Assembly (NCBI GenBank): GCA_902618695.1 | Contig: CACNCB010000001.1 | Coordinates: forward strand, 62,001-126,000 | Origin: an uncultured Pelagibacteraceae bacterium | GTDB taxonomy: Bacteria; Pseudomonadota; Alphaproteobacteria; Pelagibacterales; Pelagibacteraceae | Reading direction: 5' to 3' | DNA: 64,000 nt | In this document: positions 1 to 11,658 of the stretch, piece by piece | Layout: each line of letters begins with the position of its first letter | Position numbering within the stretch: position 1 is the first letter of the stretch | The notes under the pieces: generated by a model | Told to the model about the DNA's origin: nothing | What the model saw: the letters and a program-made list of their open reading frames with translations, nothing else | The model's database searches: none | Made by a program: the position numbers and the translations under genes

Positions 1-531
1 TTTGTAATTCAAAGAGTTTTAGAAGCTGAGGGAAATTTTACATTACTAGATAAAAACAAAGTAATTAAACAAAATAAATTTTTTAGATTATTTGCTACTT
101 CAAATACTGTTGGACTTGGTGATACGACAGGTCTTTACCATGGTACTCAGCAAATTAACCAAGGTCAAATGGATAGATGGAATATCGTTACAACATTAAA
201 CTATCTTAGCCTAGATAGAGAAATGGACATTGTTTTATCTAAAAATAAAAACTTAAATAACGCAAAGGGAAAAGAAAAGGTTGCTAACATGATAAAAGTA
301 GCGTCTTTAACCCGTAAAGGATTTATTGCAGGAGATATTTCAACAGTGATGAGCCCAAGAACGGTGCTACATTGGGCAGAAAATGCAGAGATATTTAAAG
401 ACACTGGTTACGCTTTTAGAGTAACTTTTCTTAATAAATGTGATGATATTGAAAAAAATACTATCGCAGAATATTATCAAAGGTGTTTTGGTGAAGAGTT
501 GCCAGAATCTTTGATTAATATTCAAATCTAA
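1..531 (+). CDS. cobS: Cobaltochelatase CobS subunit, C-terminal part (5' truncated by window)
   Basis: The reading frame is open from base 1, so the N terminus with Walker A lies outside the window. What remains is the C-terminal part of an AAA+ ATPase of the MoxR/CobS type. It includes the stretch around [19 protein letters not shown] and QGQMDRW, which is diagnostic for CobS (sensor 1 region and arginine-finger neighbourhood). In cobalamin makers, CobS hexamers work with CobT and CobN to insert cobalt. The stop codon overlaps the ATG of cobT (TAATG), so the two are translationally coupled. Whether this organism makes cobalamin cannot be seen here; an alternative chaperone role is possible. 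Confidence 0.93.
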   Translation, partial: FVIQRVLEAEGNFTLLDKNKVIKQNKFFRLFATSNTVGLGDTTGLYHGTQQINQGQMDRWNIVTTLNYLSLDREMDIVLSKNKNLNNAKGKEKVANMIKVASLTRKGFIAGDISTVMSPRTVLHWAENAEIFKDTGYAFRVTFLNKCDDIEKNTIAEYYQRCFGEELPESLINIQI

Positions 532-2330
532 TGAGCACTAAAGAAAATAATTTAAAAGAAAAATTCAAAATTGCTTTAACTTCTACGGCAAAAGTAATTG
601 CTGATGATTTTGATGTAAAAAAAAAAAATTCTGAAGAAAAAAAAATAAAAGAATTTAATTTTCTAGAGATTGATAATTTAACTAGTCCCGCTGATTTTAT
701 AAGATTGCGTGCAGAAACAGATTCCTCTGCTTTGAAAAAAAAATTTTGTAATGAAATAATTTACAAAAAAAACCTTCCTTCAAATACTTCTTCTAGATCT
801 CTTTATAATATCGCTGAAAAAATACGTTATGAGACTCTAGGAGGAAAAATGTTAAAAGGAATTGAGAAAAATCTTCAAGAGAATTATCATCAAATAATAA
901 ATCGTAAACGCAAAGATCAATTAAAAACTAAAGAAGATGTATCTGTATCAGAGGCATTCGAGCTATATATGCTTAAGAATTTTCATAAAATTAAGCTAAA
1001 TCCTCTAACAACAAAAATGCTTAATTTTTGGGAGAAAGACTTTGAGGACGCTATAGAAAAACATAAAGAATTTTTATTTAAAAATCTTGAAGATCAAAAC
1101 ATTTACAGTTCAAAATTTTCAGAAATATTTGGAGAAATGGACATTTTTCAAAGTGAAGATGAGGATGAAAGAAAAGAAGAAAATCAAGATCAAGGACAAG
1201 ATAATCCATCAAATGAAGATGAAAATAATGACAAAGAAGATAATAAAGATGAAAAAGATGAAAATGTATCTGAGGCTTCATTAGATGCTGATTTTAGTGT
1301 TGACGAATTTAACTTTGACGAACAGTTATCAGACACAGAGTCAGATGAACAAAGTTCAGAACAAGTAGCTCAAAAAAAAATAGATAATATAAATTTAGAT
1401 TATAAAATATTTACAACTCAGTTTGATGAAGTTGTAAAAGCTGAAAATCTAGAAAATGCAGATGAAGCAACAAAACTAAGAAAAAATTTAGATCAACAAT
1501 TAATAGGCTTTCAAGATATTATAACAAAACTTGCTAATAAACTACAAAGACAATTGCTTGCAAAACAAAATAGAGCATGGGAATTTGATTTAGAGGAGGG
1601 ACTATTAGATAGTTCAAAACTTCCAAGAATTATTATGGATCCATATAATTCTTTGTCATTCAAAAAAGAAAAAGATTTAGATTTTAAAGATACAGTAGTG
1701 ACTCTACTCATTGATAATTCTGGATCCATGAGAGGAAGACCAATTACCATTGCAGCTATTTGTGCAGATATTTTATCTAGGACGTTAGAAAGGTGCTCTG
1801 TTAAAGTTGAAATTTTAGGTTTCACAACTAAAAATTGGAAAGGTGGACAGAGTAGAGAATTATGGACCAAAAATTCCAAACCTAAAAAACCAGGAAGATT
1901 AAACGACCTAAGGCATATAATTTACAAAGGAGCAGATACCCATTGGAGACAGGCCAAAAATAATTTAGGGCTAATGCTTAAAGAAGGATTACTCAAAGAG
2001 AACATCGATGGAGAAGCTATATCGTGGGCCTATAACAGAATAAAAAAGAGAAAAGAGGAAAGAAAAATATTAATGGTTATTTCTGATGGAGCCCCTGTAG
2101 ATGACTCAACTCTTTCTGTAAATTCAGGTGATTTTTTGGAAAAACATTTAAAAAAGATTGTAAAATTTATTGAAAATAAATCAGATATTGAGGTTTTGGC
2201 TATAGGAATTGGTCACGATGTTTCAAGATATTACAATAAAGCTATTAAAATTACTGACGTAAACGAATTAGGAGATGTTATGATATCTCAATTAAGCTCA
2301 TTATTTGAAACAAAGAACAAATACCATTAA
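531..2330 (+). CDS. cobT: Cobaltochelatase CobT subunit (VWA domain protein)
   Basis: A protein of 599 residues, close to the usual CobT length. The N-terminal half is helical. A long acidic low-complexity linker (about residues 210-265, rich in D, E, N, K) follows, as is typical of CobT. The C terminus is a von Willebrand A domain with a MIDAS motif DNSGS at residues 395-399. CobT pairs with the AAA+ ring of CobS, whose gene overlaps it by one base upstream. Its 3' end overlaps the convergent regB gene by 4 bp. The family assignment is firm. The metabolic role (cobalt insertion versus another MoxR/VWA chaperone task) is open because no cobN is visible. Confidence 0.93.
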   Translation: MSTKENNLKEKFKIALTSTAKVIADDFDVKKKNSEEKKIKEFNFLEIDNLTSPADFIRLRAETDSSALKKKFCNEIIYKKNLPSNTSSRSLYNIAEKIRYETLGGKMLKGIEKNLQENYHQIINRKRKDQLKTKEDVSVSEAFELYMLKNFHKIKLNPLTTKMLNFWEKDFEDAIEKHKEFLFKNLEDQNIYSSKFSEIFGEMDIFQSEDEDERKEENQDQGQDNPSNEDENNDKEDNKDEKDENVSEASLDADFSVDEFNFDEQLSDTESDEQSSEQVAQKKIDNINLDYKIFTTQFDEVVKAENLENADEATKLRKNLDQQLIGFQDIITKLANKLQRQLLAKQNRAWEFDLEEGLLDSSKLPRIIMDPYNSLSFKKEKDLDFKDTVVTLLIDNSGSMRGRPITIAAICADILSRTLERCSVKVEILGFTTKNWKGGQSRELWTKNSKPKKPGRLNDLRHIIYKGADTHWRQAKNNLGLMLKEGLLKENIDGEAISWAYNRIKKRKEERKILMVISDGAPVDDSTLSVNSGDFLEKHLKKIVKFIENKSDIEVLAIGIGHDVSRYYNKAIKITDVNELGDVMISQLSSLFETKNKYH

Positions 2331-3607
2331 ATATTAAATAATTCTTTATTCTTCCATCTAATAATAACTTCAGCACCACTACGTGTTTTAGAATTTCTAC
2401 AATTGACTGATGCAAAATTTTTTTCTAACAAAGTTTTTCCAATAAACAAACCTAGTCCTAAACCCTCCTTAGACTTATCTTTTGAATAATTTGATTTTAA
2501 ATATGGTTCTCCAATTTTCGATATAATATCTCGTGGATAACCATTGCCATCATCTTCTACTGTGAGCTCTGTAAATTCACTGTCACTTTTTAAATTAATA
2601 AAAATAAAATTTTTGGCAAATTTGTTTGCATTTCCTATAAAATTTCTTAAACCATAAACTATTTCAATAGATTTACTTATTTTTTTTGGGTTTGAGTCTT
2701 GATCAAAATTGAAAATAAATTCCTTTTTACTTATTTCCTTAAATGAAGAGATAATTTCATGCAAATAATCTCGAATATTAATATCTTTATCAATAAATTC
2801 ATCTTCCTCCACAGGATTTAAAGTTAATCTCTTTAAAATTTCATTACATCGCTCAACCTGGCTATTCAATAACTCTATATCTTTCTCTAAATCTTTTTGC
2901 CCTTTAAATTGTTTCATTAAATCATGTGTAATTATTGTTATTGTCGAAAGTGGAGTGCCTAAAGAATGTGCTGCTGCAGCAGCTTGACCACCTAAAGATA
3001 AAAGCTCATGTTCTTTAGCCATTACCTCTTCCATTTTTCCTAATGCCTCTTTTCTTAATCTAGATTGAGTCCCAAATGTCATTGCAAAATAATTTAAAAA
3101 TACTAATGCGATAATCAGAGAAACAGGTATAGAATAATAAAAATAATGATTGTTATGAAAATCGCTATTTAAATTAATTGGCAAATCTTGATAATTAAAT
3201 GTTAAAAATATAATTATAATTATGGTTAAGATTACTAACAAAGTATTAGTTCTTAAACTTAAATTTGATGAAGAAAAAACACTTGGTATTAATATAAAAA
3301 TTACAAATGGATTAGTTATTCCCCCTGACAAATAAAGAAGGAAACCTAATTGTAAAATATCAATAAGTAAAAATAAGAATGCAGATCTATCTGAAAGTTG
3401 TGTTTTTTTATAAATAAAAATTAAATATAAATTACTTAATATTCCTAAAAATATAACTAAATTTGAAGTAATAAAATCAAAACTAGAATTTAAAAATAAA
3501 TATACAAAATTTACTGCAAGCAATTGCCCAATAATTCCGATCCATCTAAGAGTGATATAAGTTGATTTTTTAAAAGAATGATATTTTGAAGTTTCAAAGA
3601 ACTTCAT
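2327..3607 (-). CDS. regB: RegB/PrrB-type redox sensor histidine kinase
   Basis: A membrane kinase of 426 residues. About six hydrophobic segments fill residues 20-185, and the motif GGITNPF at 95-101 matches the GGxxNPF ubiquinone-binding loop of RegB. The H-box carries His214 ([13 protein letters not shown]). Cys254 lies in [12 protein letters not shown], matching the redox-active cysteine of RegB, and the ATPase domain ends with [10 protein letters not shown]. In alphaproteobacteria RegB senses the redox state of the quinone pool and phosphorylates RegA. No regA partner is in the window. It lies 2 bp downstream of gyrB on the same strand. Confidence 0.9.
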   Translation of the reverse strand: MKFFETSKYHSFKKSTYITLRWIGIIGQLLAVNFVYLFLNSSFDFITSNLVIFLGILSNLYLIFIYKKTQLSDRSAFLFLLIDILQLGFLLYLSGGITNPFVIFILIPSVFSSSNLSLRTNTLLVILTIIIIIFLTFNYQDLPINLNSDFHNNHYFYYSIPVSLIIALVFLNYFAMTFGTQSRLRKEALGKMEEVMAKEHELLSLGGQAAAAAHSLGTPLSTITIITHDLMKQFKGQKDLEKDIELLNSQVERCNEILKRLTLNPVEEDEFIDKDINIRDYLHEIISSFKEISKKEFIFNFDQDSNPKKISKSIEIVYGLRNFIGNANKFAKNFIFINLKSDSEFTELTVEDDGNGYPRDIISKIGEPYLKSNYSKDKSKEGLGLGLFIGKTLLEKNFASVNCRNSKTRSGAEVIIRWKNKELFNI

Positions 3608-3609
3608 TT

Positions 3610-5676
<2,067 letters not shown>

Positions 5677-5710
5677 TTAATTTTTGGAAACTCAATTTAT
5701 ATCATTTTTT

Positions 5711-5740
5711 TTGCAATTTTGTTGAAATAAATTGTATAAT
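5711..5740 (+). promoter_or_regulatory. Candidate sigma70-type promoter of the polysaccharide genes
   Basis: TTGCAA at 5711-5716 and TATAAT at 5735-5740 are separated by 18 bp. They sit about 55 bp upstream of the first gene of the plus-strand polysaccharide run, in the divergent gap to gyrB. The -10 box is perfect; the -35 box is approximate. In such AT-rich DNA chance matches are common. Confidence 0.4.
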
Positions 5741-5794
5741 TAGAGTAGTTTAATTTTATTTTTTACTCTATAGAAACCTAAAATCAATTTTTTA

Positions 5795-6847
5795 ATGAAA
5801 TTTAAGCACTATAAATCTGATATATCTGAAATAATTAAAGGTATAGGTTTAGACGTCTCAAAGCTAAGAAATAAAAATATTTTATTAGTAGGTGCAAATG
5901 GTTTTCTAGGAAAATATTTTGTTAAATGTTTCGAAAAAATTTTAGAAGAAAAAAAAATTAAATTTTATCTCGACTGCTTTGATAATCATATATCGTCTAA
6001 AAAATCAGAATATAAAGACTTATCTAAAGCCAAAGAAATAAAATTTTACAATGCAGATATCAACATTACTAAACTTAAAAAAAATTATCACTTTATTATT
6101 TACCTTGCGGGTATAGCCAGTCCTTTTATATATAAAAAATTTCCACTTCAAACACTGGAGGTATCTTACACTGGTGTAAAAAAATTATTAGAAAAATCTA
6201 AAAAGGATAAATCTGAATTTATTTTTTTTAGTTCAAGTGAAATATACGGCAATCCAGATAAAAAAAATCTTCCAACAAATGAAATATATTACGGAAATGT
6301 AAATTCTTTTGGACCACGTTCTTGTTATGATGAGGGTAAAAGAGTGGGAGAAACTCTTTGTTACATTTATAAAAATTATTATCATTGTAAAGTTAAAATA
6401 ATAAGACCATTTAATGTATTTGGTCCTTTAATGAATAAAAAAGATTACAGAGTTATTCCAAATATTATTAATAAAATCTTAAATAAGAAAAAAATACTAA
6501 TTCATGGGAACGGGAAACAAACTAGAACATTCTGCTATATTACTGATGCAATGACTGGGTTTTTTAAAGTTATTTTAAGAGGAAAGATAGGAAATATTTA
6601 CAACGTTGGAAATCCTTTTAACGAAATAAGTATGATAAAGTTGGTAAAAATTTTTGATAAGTTGTTAGGTAAAAAAAATAAATATAAATTAATTAATTAT
6701 CCAAAGCATTATCCAGCAGATGAGCCTAAAAGAAGATGTCCTGATATATCTAAAATAAAAAATCATACAAAATATAGACCGATTGTTTCAGTTTCAGAGG
6801 GAATTTCAAGAACATTGGATTATAATAATATAAGTGCGAAAAAATAA
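5795..6847 (+). CDS. NAD-dependent nucleotide-sugar dehydratase/decarboxylase, UDP-glucuronate decarboxylase-like
   Basis: An extended short-chain dehydrogenase of 350 residues. The NAD-binding motif is GANGFLGKYF near residue 34, and the catalytic SSSEIYG is followed by YxxxK in SCYDEGKRVGE. The block YYGNVNSFGPRSCYDEGKR closely resembles the GNVN(P)xGPRxCYDEGKR signature of UDP-xylose synthase / UDP-glucuronate decarboxylase. The expected reaction is oxidation and decarboxylation of UDP-GlcA to a UDP-pentose or 4-keto-pentose. The next two genes encode a formyltransferase and a PLP aminotransferase, so the product may be a 4-amino-pentose, as in the ArnA/ArnB pathway. That pathway reading is inference; the SDR family is certain. 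Confidence 0.8.
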   Translation: MKFKHYKSDISEIIKGIGLDVSKLRNKNILLVGANGFLGKYFVKCFEKILEEKKIKFYLDCFDNHISSKKSEYKDLSKAKEIKFYNADINITKLKKNYHFIIYLAGIASPFIYKKFPLQTLEVSYTGVKKLLEKSKKDKSEFIFFSSSEIYGNPDKKNLPTNEIYYGNVNSFGPRSCYDEGKRVGETLCYIYKNYYHCKVKIIRPFNVFGPLMNKKDYRVIPNIINKILNKKKILIHGNGKQTRTFCYITDAMTGFFKVILRGKIGNIYNVGNPFNEISMIKLVKIFDKLLGKKNKYKLINYPKHYPADEPKRRCPDISKIKNHTKYRPIVSVSEGISRTLDYNNISAKK

Positions 6848-7757
6848 TTCAAAAATTAGTATTGTGCTTTTTGCCTATGGTTTTATGGGCAACTCCACTT
6901 TTCAAAACTTAATCAAAGATAATAATTTTAGCATTGAGGGACTAATATTACCAAAAAAAAATACGCTATATTTTGAAAATATAAAAAATAAATTTAAAAA
7001 AAGGACCAAAACTCTTTATTCGGATAATAAAAAGAAAGTTCACAATTTTATAAAAAAAATAAATCCCGATGCAGTTATAATATCAACCTTTAATAAAGTT
7101 TTAGACAATCACACAATAAAATTAAGTAAATTCATAAATATACACCATGGGAAACTTCCAAAACAAAAAGGAAGGGCAAGTATTAATTGGGCAATCATAA
7201 TGGGTAGAAATAAAATATTCATTACTATACATGAAGTTGCTCCCAAACTTGACTCTGGAAAAATTATAATCCAAAAAAAAATAAGTATAAATAAAAATGA
7301 GAATTACAAAATGATTCAGAATAAAGTTAATTTTTTTTTAAGAAACAATATTGGTAAAATAATAAAAAAATATCTCGGAAATAAATATAAATTAAAAGAA
7401 AATAATTCAAAAAATGAAACATGGAATTGTTCCAGAAATCCTGAGGATAGCATGATAAATTTTTTTGAAAAAAGAAAAAAGGTCTATAATATTATTAGAG
7501 GATCTAATGGGTTAAATTTTGAGGCTTTTTGTTTTTTAAAAGAAAAAAAAATTTCAATTCTAGAAGCAAATATAAAATCAAAGAGAAAATATGAAGGAAT
7601 AATTCCTGGAAGAGTTGTTAAATTAAATTTAGATGGTTCTATAGATTGTTTATGTGCAGATGGAGTTTTAACTATTACAAAAATTTCTTATAATAAAAAA
7701 ATAATGAAACCAAAAAAATTAATTAACAGTACAAGATATACCTTATTAAATGACTAA
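6834..7757 (+). CDS. Formyltransferase (sugar or methionyl-tRNA formyltransferase-like)
   Basis: A protein of 307 residues starting at GTG 6834 and overlapping the preceding gene by 14 bp. The formyltransferase core is visible as INIHHGKLPKQKGRASINWA followed by KLDSGKI. These hold the Asn-His-Asp catalytic triad of the 10-formyl-THF-dependent family. Its position between a UDP-GlcA decarboxylase-like gene and an aminotransferase resembles a split ArnA arrangement. Formylation of an amino-sugar nucleotide is therefore more likely than a second initiator-tRNA formyltransferase. The C-terminal third is divergent and its specificity cannot be read. Confidence 0.75.
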   Translation: MRKNNSKISIVLFAYGFMGNSTFQNLIKDNNFSIEGLILPKKNTLYFENIKNKFKKRTKTLYSDNKKKVHNFIKKINPDAVIISTFNKVLDNHTIKLSKFINIHHGKLPKQKGRASINWAIIMGRNKIFITIHEVAPKLDSGKIIIQKKISINKNENYKMIQNKVNFFLRNNIGKIIKKYLGNKYKLKENNSKNETWNCSRNPEDSMINFFEKRKKVYNIIRGSNGLNFEAFCFLKEKKISILEANIKSKRKYEGIIPGRVVKLNLDGSIDCLCADGVLTITKISYNKKIMKPKKLINSTRYTLLND

Positions 7758-8865
7758 TTTAAAAATACCTTTTGTCGACTTAAAAAAAATAAACTTAAAA
7801 TACAAAAAAAAGTTTTTGAACTTTTTAAGCTCTGCTATTGAAGATTCAAACTATATAAAAGGTAAAAAAACTGAAGAGCTAGAAAAAAAAATTTGTAAAG
7901 TTTTTCAATGTAAAAATGCATTGACAGTTAATTCGGGAACAGATGCTCTTATAGTTGGAATTAAATCATTGGATCTGAAAAATGGAGACGAGATAATTAC
8001 AACCTCAAATACATGGATTTCTTCTGCTTACGCAATCGAGTTGAACAACTGCAAACCAATATTTATAGACGTAGATAAATATGATTTTCAAATGGATATC
8101 AATTTATTTAAAAAAAAAATAAACAAAAAAACTAAAGCTGTCCTAATAACTCATTTATATGGAATGCCAAATAATATGAAAGAAATATGCAAAATTGCCA
8201 AAAAAAATAATCTTTTTATTATCGAAGATATAGCACAATCGCATCTTGCAAAATTTAGAAACAAAATTGTAGGAAATTTTGGTGATGTTGCTTGTTTAAG
8301 TTTTTATCCTAGTAAAAATCTTGGCGCACTTGGAGACGGAGGAGCAATACTAACAAATTCAAAAAAAATTTATTACAAATGTAAATCACTTGCAAATTAT
8401 GGTGCTACAGATTTTAGAAAGTCAAATCATAATATAATAGGAATCAACTCTAGACTAGATGAACTGCAAGCTTATTTTCTTCTAGAAAAATTAAAAAAAC
8501 TTAAAGCAGATACAATTAAAAGACAAAAATTAGCTAAAATTTATGATAAAAAATGTCATGAGTTAGGATTGCAATATTTACCTAGCAAAAAAAACTATCA
8601 TAACTCGTACCATATATATCTAGTTGTGGTTAAAAATAGGAATTCTTTAAAAAAAAAATTATTTAAAAAGGGTATAAATACAAAAATTCACTACGAAATT
8701 CCTATCCATCTTCAAACAGCTTTTAAGCATCTAAATTATAAAAAAGGAGATCTGCCTGTTACTGAATATTTATCAAAAAATATTTTGTCACTACCTTTTT
8801 ATCCAGGTATTGAGGAAAAAAAAATTAGCTATCTATTTAAATCCTTAAAAGAACTATTAAATTGA
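7750..8865 (+). CDS. DegT/DnrJ/EryC1-family PLP aminotransferase
   Basis: A protein of 371 residues, typical for sugar aminotransferases of the ArnB/DegT fold. Visible motifs are NSGTDALIVG (phosphate binding), EDIAQSHLA (Asp and Gln that contact PLP), and SFYPSKNLGALGDGG with the Schiff-base lysine. The C terminus contains HYEIPIHLQ. It transfers an amino group, usually from glutamate, to a keto-sugar nucleotide. The start overlaps the formyltransferase stop by 8 bp, and the stop overlaps the next gene's TTG, so the four genes form one operon. Confidence 0.88.
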   Translation: MTNLKIPFVDLKKINLKYKKKFLNFLSSAIEDSNYIKGKKTEELEKKICKVFQCKNALTVNSGTDALIVGIKSLDLKNGDEIITTSNTWISSAYAIELNNCKPIFIDVDKYDFQMDINLFKKKINKKTKAVLITHLYGMPNNMKEICKIAKKNNLFIIEDIAQSHLAKFRNKIVGNFGDVACLSFYPSKNLGALGDGGAILTNSKKIYYKCKSLANYGATDFRKSNHNIIGINSRLDELQAYFLLEKLKKLKADTIKRQKLAKIYDKKCHELGLQYLPSKKNYHNSYHIYLVVVKNRNSLKKKLFKKGINTKIHYEIPIHLQTAFKHLNYKKGDLPVTEYLSKNILSLPFYPGIEEKKISYLFKSLKELLN

Positions 8866-9950
8866 AAGTATTATTTAAAAAAATTTATTCTAATCTTTTA
8901 AAACTTATTTTTGACTCTATTTATGGAAAACTTAAAATAGCTAATAAATTTTTTTTAGAAGAAAATATAAAAATATTTAAAATAAAACTTTTTTCACACT
9001 CACATAAACAATATAAAATTTATTCAACGAATAAAACAAGAATATACTCTGATAAATCTGAAAATCTTGTATATGTTTGTGATAATTACGTCCTTCCAGA
9101 AATTTCTTTACAACTAAGTAAAAATTATTTGATAGAAATTGAAAAAAATTCAATTTTAAAAACAGGAACTAAAAAATTCATTCAAAAAAAATTTTCTGGG
9201 AATATTTTAAGTTTAGTGCAAGGTGTATCTGCAGTAGATAATTATGGTCACTGGATGCTGGATATTCTTCCTAAGTTATGTATTTCTGAGAAATTTAAGA
9301 ATTTAAATGATTTTGACGGAATATATTTGCCTAATATAAAAAATAGTTTTCAACAAGATAGTTTAAAATATTTCAATGTTAACCCCGATAAATTTATTGA
9401 CGGAAGTGAGTTAAATCATATTTATGCAGAAAAATTAACTGTACCACAACATCCATATTGGGAAACCAATGCTTATCAAATGGATACTGTTGCAAATGTT
9501 GATTCAGATATAATAAATATACTAAGAGGTAAATTTTTGAAAAAAATTGAAATATCTAATAAAGAAAAATTATATATTGATAGATCTGATTCTAGATATT
9601 TTCACAGTCAAATAGAAAATGCCGATGAATTGCAAAAATTTTTAAAAAAAAATAATTTTAAAATATTAAAATTATCAAAAATAAATTTCGAGGATCAGGT
9701 TTCTCTTTTTCATAATGCTAAAATAGTGATTGGGGCTCACGGTGCTGGATTGTGTAATCTAATTTTTTGTAATCCAAAAACTAAAGTAATTGAATTTTCA
9801 AATAAAGAATTTAAGTGTGATGTTTTTAAAAATATTTGTAATATTAATAATTTGGATTACTACAAATTAATAAGTGAAAAAGAAGTACCTAAAGACAGAA
9901 TTAATCCAGATATAAACTTATCTATAAATAAATTAAGTAAACTTATTTGA
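8862..9950 (+). CDS. Glycosyltransferase family 61 (DUF563)-like protein
   Basis: A protein of 362 residues with a TTG start at 8862 that overlaps the aminotransferase stop. Residues around NYGHWMLDILPKL and the C-terminal IGAHGAGLCNLIFCNP followed by VIEFSN are the classic blocks of the GT61 / DUF563 capsular polysaccharide glycosyltransferases. It probably adds a sugar in surface polysaccharide assembly using a nucleotide sugar made by the preceding enzymes. The 3' end overlaps the convergent fusion gene by 18 bp. Donor and acceptor are unknown. Confidence 0.8.
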   Translation: MKVLFKKIYSNLLKLIFDSIYGKLKIANKFFLEENIKIFKIKLFSHSHKQYKIYSTNKTRIYSDKSENLVYVCDNYVLPEISLQLSKNYLIEIEKNSILKTGTKKFIQKKFSGNILSLVQGVSAVDNYGHWMLDILPKLCISEKFKNLNDFDGIYLPNIKNSFQQDSLKYFNVNPDKFIDGSELNHIYAEKLTVPQHPYWETNAYQMDTVANVDSDIINILRGKFLKKIEISNKEKLYIDRSDSRYFHSQIENADELQKFLKKNNFKILKLSKINFEDQVSLFHNAKIVIGAHGAGLCNLIFCNPKTKVIEFSNKEFKCDVFKNICNINNLDYYKLISEKEVPKDRINPDINLSINKLSKLI

Positions 9951-11603
9951 TTTATATTTTTTAATAAAATTTTTATCATAAAGATCTCTAACATTAATAA
10001 AAAGTGAGCTCAGTTCTTTGTTTTTAAGCTTAATTTCCTCAAACATATTCCATGCAAATACAACTATACATTTTTGTTTTTTTTTTATACTTTTGCTTGA
10101 AACAATTTTAATATTTGTTCCTGGAATATATTTGTTTACTTTTAGAATATTATCATCAATTATAGTGTTTATTGTATCATTATTGATACCAAAATAATTT
10201 AATGCTGTTGTAGCTTTAGCCGGAGCTCCATAACCAATAATTTTTTTATATTTTTTTTTCAAAAATTGTAGATTCTTGATAATATTATCTTTTATATTAA
10301 TTATTTTACCTTCAAAATTTTTGTACAGAATATCATTTGATAATCCTAATTTTTTTTCAAACTCTATTTGCTTTTGAATTGATTTTTCTATTTTAATATT
10401 TTTATTTTTCGAAATATAAATTCTTAGTGAGCCTCCATGTGTATCAATTAGTTCACATTTAAATATCTTGCAGTTTAAATTTGAGAAAAAATAAATTAAA
10501 CTGATTAAACTCCAATAATTGACGTGCTCGTGATAAATATTATCAAATGTCAAATCCTTTAACATAAATGGAAAGTATTGAACTTCTATTATAATTACTC
10601 CGTTTTTCTTTAAAATCTTTATCATGCAATTTGCCATTTCCTTTAAATTATCAGCATGCGCAAAAACATTTGATGCTAGAATTAAATCTGCTTTTTTTGG
10701 GATTTTTTTTAAAGACTTTAATGTTAAAAAATCATTTAAAGTTTTTATGCCCTTTTTTCTACTTTCTTTAGCAAGATTAGAGGCTGGCTCAATTCCTAGT
10801 AAATTTTTAAATCCTTTATTTTTGAATGGAATTAATCCAACACCATCATTACTTCCAATATCAACAATAAAAGATGAATTTTTTTTTAGTTTTAGCTGAC
10901 TGATGTAATTATTAGCTGCAATTTCAAAATGTTTTGAAAAAGATTTGCTCACAGATGATTTATATAAGTATCTTGAAAAAAGATTTTTAAAATTTGGAAT
11001 TATTGATAATTGAACATTTTTACAGTTTTCACAAAGATTTAATTCTAAAGGAAATGTTTTTTGATCTTTTTTCGATTTAATTAAATTATTAGCATGAGGT
11101 TGAAATCCTAAAGAAATTAGTCTTTTTAAATTTACATTTTCACAAACTCGACAATTTAATTTGTAATTATGAAATAAAAAATCTCTTTCCTGCTCTGATA
11201 CCAGCTTGATGGGTATTGTGTGAGTTTTTCCATAATTTTTGTGCTCTCTTTCACCATTAACTAAATTTAAGAAAAGAGAATTTTTTAGGAATACCATTGT
11301 ATGTGCAACTAGTGGTTCTGTGATTACTAAATCCCCTTCATTTACAATTTGTGTTATCTTTACAGAATTTTTATTTTTTAAATCTTTATATACACTTATG
11401 TATTGGCCATTAACTAATAAACATTTTTGTTGTTGAATGGGATGATAATGATTTGATCTCATTGTATTAGGCTTTGAGGATATGGTAGCAACCAAATTTA
11501 CTTTTTCAGATAATTTATAATTTTCAATCTTTCCTCGTTTATCGACGAAACTATCCTTGCCTCTCTCAATGTATTCTAATTTTCTCTCTTTTTTTATAAT
11601 CAT
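9933..11603 (-). CDS. Bifunctional cupin sugar isomerase/epimerase-like plus SAM C-methyltransferase
   Basis: A protein of 556 residues with two parts. Residues about 15-140 form an RmlC/FdtA-like cupin (NHYHP, EGDLVITEPLVAHTM). Residues about 150-540 form a deoxysugar C-methyltransferase of the NovU/TylC3 type. In that part a zinc-binding segment with CRVC and CENC comes first, then the SAM-binding IVDIGSNDGVGL, then the C-terminal GYGAPAKATTALNYFG block. Such enzymes modify keto-deoxysugar nucleotides. It is the only minus-strand gene among the plus-strand island genes. The single reading frame argues for a real fusion rather than two genes. Confidence 0.8.
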   Translation of the reverse strand: MIIKKERKLEYIERGKDSFVDKRGKIENYKLSEKVNLVATISSKPNTMRSNHYHPIQQQKCLLVNGQYISVYKDLKNKNSVKITQIVNEGDLVITEPLVAHTMVFLKNSLFLNLVNGEREHKNYGKTHTIPIKLVSEQERDFLFHNYKLNCRVCENVNLKRLISLGFQPHANNLIKSKKDQKTFPLELNLCENCKNVQLSIIPNFKNLFSRYLYKSSVSKSFSKHFEIAANNYISQLKLKKNSSFIVDIGSNDGVGLIPFKNKGFKNLLGIEPASNLAKESRKKGIKTLNDFLTLKSLKKIPKKADLILASNVFAHADNLKEMANCMIKILKKNGVIIIEVQYFPFMLKDLTFDNIYHEHVNYWSLISLIYFFSNLNCKIFKCELIDTHGGSLRIYISKNKNIKIEKSIQKQIEFEKKLGLSNDILYKNFEGKIINIKDNIIKNLQFLKKKYKKIIGYGAPAKATTALNYFGINNDTINTIIDDNILKVNKYIPGTNIKIVSSKSIKKKQKCIVVFAWNMFEEIKLKNKELSSLFINVRDLYDKNFIKKYKSNKFT

Positions 11604-11658
11604 AATCTTTATAAAATAGTAATATATATTTATTTAAGTTAATAACAGCTTATTATTT

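Noticed and set aside
1078-1284. ORFs inside cobT acidic region
   Set aside because: Shadow frames of the low-complexity Asp/Glu/Lys coding stretch.
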